Positions 17,176 through 25,761 of a stretch of DNA of 64,000 nucleotides are shown piece by piece (the first letter of the stretch is position 1; every line of letters begins with the position of its first letter). The DNA lies in assembly GCF_004119495.1 (NCBI RefSeq), contig NZ_NRQU01000023.1:1-64000 (forward strand). The letters are read 5' to 3'. Both the position numbers and the translations under genes were made by a program. Under the pieces are notes generated by a model that was not told where the DNA came from, searched no databases, and saw only the letters and a list, made by a program, of their open reading frames with translations. Origin of the DNA: Flavobacterium sp. YO12. Its GTDB lineage: Bacteria > Bacteroidota > Bacteroidia > Flavobacteriales > Flavobacteriaceae.

Positions 17176-18309
17176 ATGAAAAAAATTCAAATGGTTGACT
17201 TAAAGAGTCAATATGAAAAAATAAAAACTACTGTTGATGCTTCGATTCAAGAAGTTTTAGATACTAATACTTATATAAACGGACCTTTAGTACATCAATT
17301 TCAAAAAAATCTTGAAGATTATTTAGGAGCAAAACACGTAATTCCGTGTGCAAATGGAACTGATGCTTTGCAAATCGCTATGATGGGATTAGGTCTACAG
17401 CCAGGAGACGAAGTTATTACTGCTGATTTTACTTTTGCAGCAACTGTTGAGGTTATTGCACTTTTGCAATTAACACCAGTTTTAGTTGATGTTGATATGG
17501 TAAATATGAACATCGATATTGAAGCAATTAAAAAAGCAATTACGCCAAAAACAAAAGCAATTGTTCCAGTACATTTATTTGGACGCGCAGCTAATATGGA
17601 TGCGATTATGGAAATTGCAGCTGAGCATAATTTATATGTAATTGAAGATAATGCTCAGGCGATTGGCGCTGATTACATTTCTAAATCAGGAACAAAAAGT
17701 AAAGTTGGAGTAATTGGTCACGTTGCCGCAACTTCATTTTTTCCGTCTAAAAACTTAGGTTGTTATGGAGACGGTGGAGCAATCTTTACAAACGATGATA
17801 AATTAGCACACATAATCCGCGGAATTGTAAATCACGGAATGTATGAGCGTTATCACCATGATGTTGTGGGGGTAAATTCACGTTTAGACAGTATTCAAGC
17901 TGGAGTTTTAAATGCAAAACTGCCTTTGTTGGACGAGTATAATAAAGCACGTCGTTTAGCGGCAACAAAATACAATGCAGCTTTTGCTGGAAATGCACAT
18001 ATTATTACGCCAGATTTTGATGCAAACGAAAACGATCACGTTTTTCATCAATATGTATTAAGGATTTTAGATGCTGATAGAAATGCTTTGATGCAGCACT
18101 TATTAGATAAAGGAATTCCATGTGCAATTTATTATCCAATTCCGCTGCACTCTCAAAAAGCATATGTAGATTCTCGTTATAAAGAAGAGCAATTTCCAGT
18201 TACCAATCAATTAGTAAAAGAAGTTATTGCTTTGCCAATGCATACAGAACTTGATGACGAACAAATTAAATTTATCACAGATTCTGTTTTAGAATTTTTG
18301 AATAAATAA
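17176..18309 (+). CDS. DegT/DnrJ/EryC1/StrS sugar aminotransferase
   Basis: A PLP-dependent aminotransferase of 377 residues that acts on nucleotide-linked keto-sugars for surface glycans. The start IQMVDLKSQYEKIK is typical. Seen motifs: PCANGTDALQIAM for PLP phosphate binding, VIEDNAQAIGA with the cofactor-contacting Asp, and SFFPSKNLGCYGDGGA, whose lysine forms the Schiff base. The ATG at 17176 is chosen over a TTG six bases before. It is followed 42 bases later by galE, so the two are probably an operon for a polysaccharide sugar. The exact sugar is not decidable. Confidence 0.93.
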   Translation: MKKIQMVDLKSQYEKIKTTVDASIQEVLDTNTYINGPLVHQFQKNLEDYLGAKHVIPCANGTDALQIAMMGLGLQPGDEVITADFTFAATVEVIALLQLTPVLVDVDMVNMNIDIEAIKKAITPKTKAIVPVHLFGRAANMDAIMEIAAEHNLYVIEDNAQAIGADYISKSGTKSKVGVIGHVAATSFFPSKNLGCYGDGGAIFTNDDKLAHIIRGIVNHGMYERYHHDVVGVNSRLDSIQAGVLNAKLPLLDEYNKARRLAATKYNAAFAGNAHIITPDFDANENDHVFHQYVLRILDADRNALMQHLLDKGIPCAIYYPIPLHSQKAYVDSRYKEEQFPVTNQLVKEVIALPMHTELDDEQIKFITDSVLEFLNK

Positions 18310-18351
18310 AATAATTAAACCAAATAAACAACAGCGCAAAACAACCACAAA

Positions 18352-19365
18352 ATGAAAGTATTAGTAACAGGAGGATTAGGATTTATTGGTTCTCATACCG
18401 TAGTCGAATTGCAAAATGAAGGCTTTGAAGTTGTGATAATTGATAATCTTTCAAACTCTACCGAAGATGTTTTAAAAGGAATTACGACAATTACAGGAAT
18501 AACGCCTTTATTCGAAAAAATTGATTTAAGAGAAAAAAGTGCTGTTCAGGATTTCTTTAAAAAACACAACGATGTTACAGGAGTAATTCATTTTGCAGCG
18601 TCAAAAGCAGTTGGAGAAAGTGTTGAAAACCCATTGCTGTATTATGAAAACAACATTAACACTTTAGTTTATCTTTTACAAGAATTGCAGCAAAAACCAG
18701 AAGCGAGTTTTATTTTTAGTTCGTCTTGTACGGTTTATGGTCAAGCCGAAAAAATGCCAATCACAGAAGATGCTCCAGTGCAAACCGCGATGTCTCCTTA
18801 TGGAAATACTAAGCAAATTGGAGAAGAAATTATTTCAGATACAGCCAAAGTAACTAATATCAATGCTATTTTATTACGTTATTTTAATCCAGTTGGAGCA
18901 CATTCTACAAATGAAATTGGCGAATTACCAATTGGTGTTCCTCAAAATTTAGTGCCGTTTATTACACAAACTGGAATAGGGCTTCGTAAAGAATTGTCTG
19001 TTTTTGGAGATGATTATCCAACTCCTGACGGAACTGCTGTTCGAGATTACATTCACGTGGTAGATTTAGCAAAAGCACACGTAATTGCATTACAGCGTTT
19101 GTTGAATAAAAAGAATTTAGCAAAAGTAGAAACTTTCAATTTGGGAACAGGAAAAGGAAGTTCAGTTCTAGAAGTAATTCATAGTTTCGAAAAAGTAAGC
19201 GATAAAAAACTGCCTTATAAAATTATGCCGCGTCGTGAGGGTGATATTACCGAAGCTTATGCAAATACAGATAAAGCAAACAATGTTTTAGGCTGGAAAG
19301 CTGAATTAAGTCTAGACGAAGCAATGGCAAGTGCTTGGAAATGGGAACAAAAAGTTCGTTCTTAA
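18352..19365 (+). CDS. galE: UDP-glucose 4-epimerase
   Basis: Interconverts UDP-glucose and UDP-galactose, an NAD-dependent short-chain dehydrogenase/reductase of 337 residues. The N-terminal GGLGFIGSHTV binds NAD, SSSCTVYGQ carries the catalytic serine region, and SPYGNTK is the Tyr-x-x-x-Lys pair. RYFNPVGAH and AVRDYIHVVDLAKAH are hallmark GalE stretches. It follows the sugar aminotransferase, pointing to glycan precursor supply, and ends at a strong terminator. Confidence 0.95.
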   Translation: MKVLVTGGLGFIGSHTVVELQNEGFEVVIIDNLSNSTEDVLKGITTITGITPLFEKIDLREKSAVQDFFKKHNDVTGVIHFAASKAVGESVENPLLYYENNINTLVYLLQELQQKPEASFIFSSSCTVYGQAEKMPITEDAPVQTAMSPYGNTKQIGEEIISDTAKVTNINAILLRYFNPVGAHSTNEIGELPIGVPQNLVPFITQTGIGLRKELSVFGDDYPTPDGTAVRDYIHVVDLAKAHVIALQRLLNKKNLAKVETFNLGTGKGSSVLEVIHSFEKVSDKKLPYKIMPRREGDITEAYANTDKANNVLGWKAELSLDEAMASAWKWEQKVRS

Positions 19366-19426
19366 AGAAAGAACTAGAAGAAAGATATATATTGTCGAGA
19401 CGCACAACAGTGTGTTTTAATTAATA

Positions 19427-19470
19427 AAAAATACCAGATAATCGATTTTTGATTATTTGGTATTTTTTTT
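19427..19470 (+). terminator. Terminator of galE
   Basis: AAATACCAGATAATC and GATTATTTGGTATTT form a hairpin with one mismatch, followed by eight T. Confidence 0.8.
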
Positions 19471-19488
19471 AAATGGTATTTCACATTT

Positions 19489-20394
19489 ATGAAACAAAGT
19501 TTAGATTATAAATTGATTTTTGCTCTTGCGGCGGTTGGAATTATTTGGGGGACAACATTTTTAGGAATCCGTGTTGCCGTTGAAACCATTCCGCCTTGGT
19601 TTGTAACTTCAATTCGTCAAGGACTAGCAGGATTTGTAATGATGGCTATTTTGTTATTTAAAAAACAACTAACATGGATTGGCTGGAAAAATTTAAAACA
19701 ACAACTTATTCCGTCAGTTTTAATGATTGTAATTGCAAATGGTTTTACGACAATTGCAGAGCAAACACTCCCTAGCGGATTGGCTTCTGTAATAAGTGCG
19801 TTGTCTCCTATACTTATTTTTTTAGGAAGTATTTTATTCGGATTGCAAAAAATGAGTTTAAGAGGATTTGTTGGTGTGATTATTGGGTTCTCTGGAGTTG
19901 TTTTTATTTTTAAAGACGGACTCGGATCCTTTTTAGATGCAAATTACAAAACGGGAATGATGTTCATGGGATTTGCAATTCTAGCTTGGGCAGCGGGAAC
20001 AATTTATACAAAAACACATGCCGTAAAATCTAATAATATTACGCTCAATTTGTTTTATCAATTTACGATGGCTTCTTGTATTCAGCTGGTGTTGGCATCT
20101 ATTTTTTCGCCAAATCCAGATTTCAGTTCGTGGAGTTCAAGAAGTGTTTTTGCGGCTTTGTATTTGTCAATTTTTGGATCTGTAATTGCTTTTTTTAGTT
20201 ATAGTTATGCTTTAAAACATGTTACAGCGGTTCAAGTTTCTATTTTGGCGTACATAAATACGATAATTGCAGTTTTTCTTGGATGGTTGCTTTTAGATGA
20301 AGTTATTACAATTGATTTTATTATTGCTACAGCGTTGATTATACTTGGAGTTTTTATTGTGAATTATAAAAAGAAGGAAAAGAAAGTTGTATAA
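19489..20394 (+). CDS. EamA/DMT-family permease
   Basis: A 301-residue inner-membrane protein with about ten hydrophobic helices in two EamA repeats. The first repeat begins AAVGIIWGTTFLGIRVAVE and the second around FMGFAILAWAAGTIYTK. The last segment LGWLLLDEVITIDFIIATA is typical of drug/metabolite transporters. The family exports amino acids, nucleosides or similar small molecules; the substrate is not evident. It stands alone between the galE terminator and the toxin-antitoxin pair. Confidence 0.9.
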   Translation: MKQSLDYKLIFALAAVGIIWGTTFLGIRVAVETIPPWFVTSIRQGLAGFVMMAILLFKKQLTWIGWKNLKQQLIPSVLMIVIANGFTTIAEQTLPSGLASVISALSPILIFLGSILFGLQKMSLRGFVGVIIGFSGVVFIFKDGLGSFLDANYKTGMMFMGFAILAWAAGTIYTKTHAVKSNNITLNLFYQFTMASCIQLVLASIFSPNPDFSSWSSRSVFAALYLSIFGSVIAFFSYSYALKHVTAVQVSILAYINTIIAVFLGWLLLDEVITIDFIIATALIILGVFIVNYKKKEKKVV

Positions 20395-20415
20395 ATTTTG
20401 ATTCATTTTATTTCG

Positions 20416-20423
20416 TAAATTTG
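20416..20423 (+). promoter_or_regulatory. -7 element of the probable toxin-antitoxin pair
   Basis: TAAATTTG matches TAnnTTTG and lies 24 bases before the ATG at 20447. Confidence 0.55.
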
Positions 20424-20446
20424 TAAGAATTAAAAGTGTAAGAATA

Positions 20447-20644
20447 ATGGATTCCGATAAAGAAAATAAAAAGAAAGATAAGGTTGAAGAACCAAGAGTA
20501 GAATACGAAGTTCAAAAGCCAAAATTTAAAGGGATAGATCCTGAAACTTTTGATTTTGATGCTGAGTTTGCAAAAGGATTGACCCCAGAGGAGTTTAAAG
20601 CTGAAATGTCTAAAAGGATAAAGGCATATCCTTGGAAAAAGTAA
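20447..20644 (+). CDS. Small charged protein, probable antitoxin
   Basis: A 65-residue, highly charged protein (starts DSDKENKKKDKVEE; ends KRIKAYPWKK) with a single predicted helix in its second half (LTPEEFKAEMSKRI). No domain is recognised. Its stop codon lies inside the following toxin-like gene, and the order, size and coupling are those of a type II antitoxin. It lacks a visible DNA-binding fold, so autoregulation is unclear. The antitoxin call comes from context only. Confidence 0.6.
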   Translation: MDSDKENKKKDKVEEPRVEYEVQKPKFKGIDPETFDFDAEFAKGLTPEEFKAEMSKRIKAYPWKK

Positions 20645-20949
20645 TTTTTAAAAATGCTGTTCTGGAGTATTTTGATGATTTAGTTTATATTCTTTTTAAG
20701 GACGAATATTTTGGTTTTGCTGAATCGGCTCAAAATTATGTTGATAAAATAGTAGATTTTGTCATTTTAAGTATTTCGAATTTCCCTCACAAGAAAACCC
20801 CAAAATCACTTCAATATTTAGGTTCGTATTATATTTTTTATAAATCAAATGCCAGAACAACTTGGTACGTGTTTTTTGAAAAAAGAAATCAAAATTATCT
20901 AATTACTGGAATTATAAATAATTATAGTGAAGAAATAAAAGAATTATAA
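20632..20949 (+). CDS. RelE/ParE-like toxin
   Basis: A 105-residue protein with the layout of ParE/RelE toxins: two N-terminal helices, then strands KSLQYLGSYYIFYKSN, TTWYVFFEKRNQ and a final YLITGIINNY. Such toxins block gyrase or cut mRNA at the ribosome; catalytic residues are not clear enough to choose. The start is a TTG that overlaps the previous gene by 13 bases, which implies translational coupling. A terminator follows at once. Confidence 0.65.
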   Translation: MEKVIFKNAVLEYFDDLVYILFKDEYFGFAESAQNYVDKIVDFVILSISNFPHKKTPKSLQYLGSYYIFYKSNARTTWYVFFEKRNQNYLITGIINNYSEEIKEL

Positions 20950-20953
20950 AAAC

Positions 20954-20992
20954 AAAATCCTCATAAACTGAAAAGTCTATGAGGATTTTTTG
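20954..20992 (+). terminator. Terminator of the toxin-antitoxin pair
   Basis: AAAATCCTCATA and TATGAGGATTTT form a 12-bp stem followed by T. Confidence 0.85.
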
Positions 20993-21044
20993 TATGTAAA
21001 GTTTTTAACTGATTACTAAAAACTGAATACTGACGGCTTAAAAA

Positions 21045-21920
21045 TTAAGCATTCGCAGTAACCGCTTCTTTGTCAATTTTATTAATCAGACCAGCCAATA
21101 CTTTTCCTGGGCCAACTTCAGTAAACAAAGTAGCGCCGTCAGCGATCATTTGTTGTACAGATTGTGTCCATTTTACAGGAGCTGTTAGTTGAATGATTAA
21201 GTTCTTTTTAATTTCGTTTGCATCAGAAACTGCATTTGCTGTTACGTTTTGATATACTGGGCAAATAGGAGTAGAGAAAGTAGTTGCTTCAATTGCGGCA
21301 GCCAATTCTTCTCTTGCTGGTTCCATCATTGGTGAGTGAAAAGCTCCTCCAACAGGTAAAATTAAAGCACGTTTTGCTCCTGCAGCTTTCATCGCTTCAC
21401 AAGCTTTTTCAACTGCTGAAGTTTCTCCTGAAATTACCAATTGTCCTGGGCAGTTATAATTTGCGGCAACCACAATTCCATCGATAGAAGCACAAACTTC
21501 TTCAACAATATTATCCGCTAAACCTAAAACCGCGGCCATTGTAGATGGAGTGATTTCGCAGGCTTTTTGCATAGCAAGAGCACGTTGAGAAACCAATTTT
21601 AATCCGTCTTCAAAAGACAAAGTTCCGTTGGCAACTAATGCAGAGAATTCTCCTAAAGAATGTCCTGCAACCATTTCTGGTTTAAAATCTTCGCCCAAAG
21701 TTTTAGCTAAAATAACTGAATGTAAAAATACAGCAGGCTGTGTAACCTTAGTTTCTTTTAGTTCTTCGGCAGTGCCTTCAAACATAATATCTGTAATTCT
21801 AAAACCTAAAATCTCATTAGCTTTTTCGAATAATTCTTTGGCTAAAGCCGAGTTTTCATATAAGTCTTTGCCCATTCCTGTAAACTGTGTGCCTTGACCT
21901 GGAAATACGTATGCTTTCAT
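21045..21920 (-). CDS. fabD: Malonyl-CoA-ACP transacylase
   Basis: Moves malonyl from CoA to acyl carrier protein to start fatty acid elongation. The protein is 291 residues. YVFPGQGTQFTGMG opens it, GHSLGEFSAL carries the catalytic serine, and AFHSPMM the catalytic histidine, with QNVTA near the end. The ATG at 21920 is used because the preceding in-frame 21 residues are not conserved-looking and the FPGQG block should be near the start. It stands apart from the other fatty acid genes. Downstream of the DUF983 gene by 66 bases. Confidence 0.95.
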   Translation of the reverse strand: MKAYVFPGQGTQFTGMGKDLYENSALAKELFEKANEILGFRITDIMFEGTAEELKETKVTQPAVFLHSVILAKTLGEDFKPEMVAGHSLGEFSALVANGTLSFEDGLKLVSQRALAMQKACEITPSTMAAVLGLADNIVEEVCASIDGIVVAANYNCPGQLVISGETSAVEKACEAMKAAGAKRALILPVGGAFHSPMMEPAREELAAAIEATTFSTPICPVYQNVTANAVSDANEIKKNLIIQLTAPVKWTQSVQQMIADGATLFTEVGPGKVLAGLINKIDKEAVTANA

Positions 21921-21986
21921 TTGTCTAATTTGTTTTATTTTTTGGAATTGAAAATTAGCTTCAATTGAAAGGCAAAATAACACTTT

Positions 21987-22348
21987 TTATTTCGTATAAT
22001 CTTTAAACATATAAATCCATGCTAACCTAGAGAATCTCAAGTTGAAAGAAGTTAGTAAAGTAATAACAACAGCAATGATTGGAATGATTCTTAAATCGAA
22101 ATTTTCTCAAAGAAAAACTGTGCAATACAATACGTTGCAATTCCCTGAGCGACTGTTAATCCGTAGTTTACATACATAGCCCCAAAGAAATAACCAGGTT
22201 CTTTTTGAAATTTGTAATTACAATGACTGCAGTATTCATTCATTTTTGGAAGTCCGAAAGTCAAAAAAATATTTTTGTCTGTAAATACTTTTCCTTTATG
22301 ACAAATAGGACATTCGTTGCTTAATATATGAGTTAATGCGCTTGACAT
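21987..22348 (-). pseudogene. DUF983 membrane protein, frameshifted
   Basis: From the ATG at 22348 the frame encodes the DUF983 start: a four-cysteine zinc-ribbon-like section (NECPICHKGKVF, then YCSHCNYKF) and a first membrane helix, and then stops at 22091 after FFFEKISI. One frame over, starting near 22100, the minus strand reads FDLRIIPIIAVVITLLTSFN and on to an end at 21987, which is the expected second membrane helix and tail. One base missing from the AAATTTT tract (22099-22105) explains this. The full protein would be about 121 residues. A TAnnTTTG element is intact upstream. Function of DUF983 is unknown. Confidence 0.8.
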
Positions 22349-22371
22349 GATCTTGTTGTTTTTTATTTATA

Positions 22372-22379
22372 CAAAGGTA
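22372..22379 (-). promoter_or_regulatory. -7 element of the DUF983 gene
   Basis: TACCTTTG on the minus strand, matching TAnnTTTG, about 24 bases before the ATG. Confidence 0.5.
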
Positions 22380-22443
22380 ATTCAGAGTATTATAAAAGGC
22401 TTTTTTATATCTTCGCTGATTATAGCACAATAAAGACATTTTT

Positions 22444-23307
22444 ATGAAGAAATATCCCGTTTATAGTGTTCAGAATTTTAACTGCAATGATATTCATCGT
22501 GATTTTTATGTGAATACCTTTAAAGAACATCTAAAAAGCCACAGCTTTGTCGAAGAACCGCATCGTCATGATTCGTATTTAATGGTGTTTTTTACAAAAG
22601 GTTCTGGATTGCATGAAGTCGATTTTGATCAATTCGAAATAAAAAGAGGTAGCTTGTTTGTGCTGCAGCCTGGGCAAATGCATCATTGGAGTTTGTCTGA
22701 AGATGTCGAGGGTTTTGTAATTATTTTTTCTCAGGAATTGTATAATTTATATTTCGGACAAAAAAATATCAACGATTACAATTTTTATCATTCCATTCAT
22801 AATCGTCCTGAAATGGTTTTTGAAGAAAAAGAAATTCCTAGAATTCTTTCGTATTTTAATTTACTGATTCAAGAAAGTAATGAAAATGCGAAATATCAAT
22901 TAGATAAAATGCTGAATTTGTTAGACTCAATTCACATTGAAATCGCTCGTAAATACAGCGAAACCTATTCACATCAAACACATTCATATAATATTAAAAT
23001 CAACAAGTTTGAATCACTTTTAGAGGAATATTTTAGAACAGAAAAACTCCCTTCTTTCTACGCAGAAAAACTAAATATTACGCTAAAACATTTAAACCGA
23101 ATCTGCAATGAAATTCTACAAAAAACCGCCACAGAAGTAATTACAGACCGCGTAATCCTTGAAATAAAAAGAATGTTAATTGATAAGCAATTAGCCGTAA
23201 ACGAAGTAGCATTTAAAGTAGGTTACGAAGATTACTCGTATTTCTCCCGATTCTTCAAAAAACAAACCAGAATGTCGCCAACTGAATTTAGAAATACAGC
23301 GCGCTGA
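22444..23307 (+). CDS. AraC-family transcriptional regulator
   Basis: A 287-residue regulator. The N-terminal half is a cupin-like sensing domain (VEEPHRHDSYLMVFFTKGSG, QPGQMHHWSL). The C-terminal about 100 residues are the AraC double helix-turn-helix: FYAEKLNITLKHLNRICNE in the first motif and EVAFKVGYEDYSYFSRFFKK in the second. It is divergent from the DUF983 gene and convergent with YceI and its redox neighbours. Control of those neighbours is possible but unproven. Confidence 0.93.
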   Translation: MKKYPVYSVQNFNCNDIHRDFYVNTFKEHLKSHSFVEEPHRHDSYLMVFFTKGSGLHEVDFDQFEIKRGSLFVLQPGQMHHWSLSEDVEGFVIIFSQELYNLYFGQKNINDYNFYHSIHNRPEMVFEEKEIPRILSYFNLLIQESNENAKYQLDKMLNLLDSIHIEIARKYSETYSHQTHSYNIKINKFESLLEEYFRTEKLPSFYAEKLNITLKHLNRICNEILQKTATEVITDRVILEIKRMLIDKQLAVNEVAFKVGYEDYSYFSRFFKKQTRMSPTEFRNTAR

Positions 23308-23394
23308 GTTTTTAGGTTTGCCACGACTCGAGCGATAGCGAACAGGCGAAGCAATTACCCGAATTGCCAAGAATTTTTTCTCACAATGCCGAAA

Positions 23395-23482
23395 TTTTTG
23401 CCACAGATTAGAAATCCAAATAATCTTTTTAATCTGTGGCAAAAAAAAATAATTCGTGGAAATTCGCGTAATTCGTGGCGAA
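23395..23482. repeat. Palindromic repeat, CACAGATT/CACGAATT family
   Basis: A perfect 16-base inverted repeat (23395-23410 and 23430-23445, core GCCACAGATTA) is followed by a half element with AATTCGTGGAAATTCGCG and AATTCGTGGCG. The same words recur at 24181, 29653, 31281, 56657, 57117 and 58034. Confidence 0.75.
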
Positions 23483-23483
23483 T

Positions 23484-23512
23484 AAAAAAAGCCCTGCATT
23501 TGCAGGGCTTCA
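23484..23512 (-). terminator. Terminator of the YceI gene
   Basis: AAGCCCTGCA and TGCAGGGCTT form a 10-bp stem; on the minus strand it is followed by seven T. Confidence 0.85.
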
Positions 23513-23544
23513 ATAACCAATCAATTAAATTCGAGAATGCTTGA

Positions 23545-24078
23545 TTATGCTTGTTTTACAAATTGTAATTCAATGTTTAATTTCACTTCTTCACCAACTA
23601 AAACACCTCCAGTTTCAAGAGCCGAGTTCCAGTTTAAACCCCAATCTTTACGATTAATTTTTCCTTCTATGTTAAGACCTACTTTTGTGTTTCCCCAAGG
23701 ATCAGTCATAGTTCCGCTAAATTCTACAGGAAATTTTACAGTTTTAGAAATCCCCTTAATATCTAAATCACCAGTTAATTCATATTCTCCATCATTTACT
23801 TTTTTGAAAGAGGAAGCTTTGAATGCTAATTTTGGATGATTTTCGGCATCAAAGAAATCCCCGCTTCTTAAGTGACCATCTCTGTCTGCATTTGCAGTAT
23901 CGATTGAAGCGATATCGCCAGAAAACTGGATATCTGCATTTTCGAAATTATCTCCGTCTGAAGTAATTGTTGCATCATAAGTTCCAAATTTGCCTGAAAC
24001 ATTTGTAAACATCATGTGTTTAACTTTAAAACCAATTTCTGAGTGTGTTGGGTCAATTGACCATTTTGTAGTTGCCAT
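23545..24078 (-). CDS. YceI-family protein
   Basis: A 177-residue lipocalin-like beta-barrel that binds isoprenoid-type lipids in characterised homologues. Motifs: TKWSIDPTHSEIGFKVKHM at the start, DGHLRSGDFFDAENHP (the FD.. loop) in the middle, and LTGDLDIKGISKTVKFPVE. There is no signal peptide, so it is probably cytoplasmic, as in several Bacteroidota. The ATG at 24078 is chosen because the upstream in-frame 14 residues do not resemble the family. A TAnnTTTG element lies about 40 bases upstream. Neighbours suggest a redox or stress context. Confidence 0.92.
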   Translation of the reverse strand: MATTKWSIDPTHSEIGFKVKHMMFTNVSGKFGTYDATITSDGDNFENADIQFSGDIASIDTANADRDGHLRSGDFFDAENHPKLAFKASSFKKVNDGEYELTGDLDIKGISKTVKFPVEFSGTMTDPWGNTKVGLNIEGKINRKDWGLNWNSALETGGVLVGEEVKLNIELQFVKQA

Positions 24079-24117
24079 AATTTTATTTTTTAAATAATTA
24101 ATTTCATTTTGATAAGA

Positions 24118-24125
24118 CAAAGTTA
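24118..24125 (-). promoter_or_regulatory. -7 element of the YceI gene
   Basis: TAACTTTG on the minus strand, matching TAnnTTTG, about 40 bases before the ATG. Confidence 0.5.
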
Positions 24126-24180
24126 CGGTGGGAGTAAGCGTAACACACTTAACCTAGATTAAGAAATAAAAAATGTGATT

Positions 24181-24330
24181 TTTTTTGTCGCAGATTACAC
24201 ATATTAAAAAGATTAAAAAAAATATGACGCCACGAATTACACAAATTTTTAACCCAATTTAATTAGTGAAAATTTGTGTAATTCGTGGCGACTAAGAATC
24301 ACTTTAATCTGCGTAATCTGTGGCGAAAAA
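24181..24330. repeat. Nested inverted repeat, CACGAATT/CACAGATT family
   Basis: An inner perfect 22-bp inverted repeat (24228-24249 with 24269-24290, core GCCACGAATTACACAAATT) lies inside a weaker outer inverted repeat (TTTTTTGTCGCAGATTACAC against GTAATCTGTGGCGAAAAAA). The whole can fold as one long hairpin between the YceI and ferredoxin genes. I see no coding potential. Confidence 0.85.
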
Positions 24331-24345
24331 ACTAATGTGTAAAGT

Positions 24346-24576
24346 TTAGCTTTTCTTATTCATATAAAATGTCAAAGCTCCAGATGGACATTTTTTTACA
24401 GTTTCTATAATTTTATCAGAAGTCGAAGCTTCGGCTATAATCCATGGTTTTTCTTTTGGACGAAAAACATCTGGATTGTTTTTTACACAATTGGTCGAAT
24501 GTATGCATTTTCCAGATTGCCAAACAATCGTTACTTCGCCATTTGTATATTCTTTAGTTAGGTTATTTGGATTCAT
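24346..24576 (-). CDS. Divergent single-cluster ferredoxin-like protein
   Basis: A 76-residue protein of the Fer4_19 type (divergent 4Fe-4S mono-cluster). The cysteines are in KCIHSTNCVKNNPDVF and KCPSGAL, three in all, as in this family, not the four of classic ferredoxins. The sequence VTIVWQSGKCIHSTNC is characteristic. It may bind a 4Fe-4S cluster for electron transfer; a partner is not visible. It lies between the pirin gene and a nested repeat, on the same strand as YceI. Confidence 0.85.
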   Translation of the reverse strand: MNPNNLTKEYTNGEVTIVWQSGKCIHSTNCVKNNPDVFRPKEKPWIIAEASTSDKIIETVKKCPSGALTFYMNKKS

Positions 24577-24672
24577 GATTGAAAATTTTAAACAGTTAGT
24601 TTTAAGTAAATTAAGACCAGTTTCTATCTAATAAAATTACGTTTTCTTTTTGAGTTTTGATGGAATTTGAGC

Positions 24673-24721
24673 AAAAAAAGAAACGATAATAAGTTGAAAA
24701 TCAACTTAAATATCGTTTCTA
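24673..24721 (-). terminator. Terminator of the pirin gene
   Basis: AGAAACGATA pairs with TATCGTTTCT and AAGTTGA with TCAACTT, with a T run on the minus strand. Confidence 0.75.
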
Positions 24722-24745
24722 AAAAAAATAATTGTAATCTTTGAA

Positions 24746-25462
24746 TTAATAGTTCATCGGGATGTCCATCAATAAAAATTCAGCGTCAGTGTTGGCTTTA
24801 ATGTTTAAAACGTCTGTTCCTGAAATTCCAACTGCATCGCGAGTGTTCAATTCTTGATCGTTGATGGTAACATTTCCTTTCAAAACAAAAGCATAAACTC
24901 CGTTTCCTTCTTTTTTGATTTTATATTCCGTTGCAATTCCTGCATCAAAATTTCCCATATTAAACCAAGCATCTTGATGAATCCAAACACCTTCATCATC
25001 AGCATTTGGTGATAAAACCTGAGCTAATTTATTGTGTCTGTCAGCAACATCTAAAGTAATTTGTTGGTAACGTGGCGTAACATTTCTTTTATTCGGAAAC
25101 AGCCAAATTTGCAATAATTTAGTCTGCTGATCTGCATTTGGGTTAAACTCACTATGTTGAATTCCGGTTCCGGCACTCATTACTTGAATATCACCATTTT
25201 TGATAATTTCAGTATTTCCCATGCTGTCTTTATGAGCCAAATCACCTTCTAATGGAATTGTAATAATTTCCATGTTATCGTGAGGATGTGTTCCAAAACC
25301 CATTCCGCCTGCAATTGTATCATCGTTCAAAACACGAAGCGCTCCAAACTGAATTCTGTCCGGATTGTACCAGCTCGCAAAACTAAAGCTGTGATAAGCG
25401 TTCAACCATCCGTGATTTGCGTTTCCTCTTGTTTCTGCTTTGTGCAATACTATATTTTCCAT
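24746..25462 (-). CDS. Pirin-family protein
   Basis: A 238-residue bicupin of the pirin/YhhW type; some members act as quercetin 2,3-dioxygenases, others as redox sensors. The N-terminal cupin holds the metal ligands: FGTHPHDNMEI (two His), GTGIQHSEFN (His) and the Glu nearby. The family start is visible as HKAETRGNANHGWLNAYHSF. The ATG at 25462 is used because the upstream 15 residues are not family-like. A TAnnTTTG element is 31 bases upstream. Its substrate is unknown. Confidence 0.93.
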   Translation of the reverse strand: MENIVLHKAETRGNANHGWLNAYHSFSFASWYNPDRIQFGALRVLNDDTIAGGMGFGTHPHDNMEIITIPLEGDLAHKDSMGNTEIIKNGDIQVMSAGTGIQHSEFNPNADQQTKLLQIWLFPNKRNVTPRYQQITLDVADRHNKLAQVLSPNADDEGVWIHQDAWFNMGNFDAGIATEYKIKKEGNGVYAFVLKGNVTINDQELNTRDAVGISGTDVLNIKANTDAEFLLMDIPMNY

Positions 25463-25492
25463 GATTTTGTATGTTTTGTTAATTTTATAGTA

Positions 25493-25500
25493 CAAAGATA
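25493..25500 (-). promoter_or_regulatory. -7 element of the pirin gene
   Basis: TATCTTTG on the minus strand, matching TAnnTTTG, about 31 bases before the ATG. Confidence 0.5.
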
Positions 25501-25644
25501 CTATCAAGGTAAAGGAAAAGCACTTAATGTAGATTAAGAAAGATTCTGAGGTTCTGAGAAGCTAAGGTTTTTTGAAATTTTTGCGATTCAGTAAAATTAT
25601 CTAATTATTTTTTTGAAGCAGAAGTTTGGGTTTTCAAAAGACGT

Positions 25645-25718
25645 TTAGTCCCGCTATCCGTTTCAATCTTTTATGGTGAACCCCACCATAAAAGGATTTC
25701 CACTTTTATCGGGGCTAA
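25645..25718. repeat. Palindromic repeat with TTAGTCCCG arms
   Basis: Outer arms TTAGTCCCG and CGGGGCTAA enclose an inner perfect hairpin TTTTATGGTG / CACCATAAAA with a short C-rich loop. No coding potential. It looks like a dispersed palindromic element; only this copy is in the window. Confidence 0.65.
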
Positions 25719-25761
25719 TTTAGAAGTTTTTGTTTTCAGAAGTTGAATAGACGTAAAGGAA

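Noticed and set aside
23191..23520. A 109-codon minus frame over the end of the AraC gene and the repeat at 23395
   Set aside because: It runs antisense through the AraC gene and through palindromic repeats; it is not protein-like.
24181..24330. Factor-independent terminator reading of the nested repeat
   Set aside because: Its two-layer structure and multi-copy words fit a repeat family better than a terminator, and the neighbouring genes have their own hairpins or none needed.
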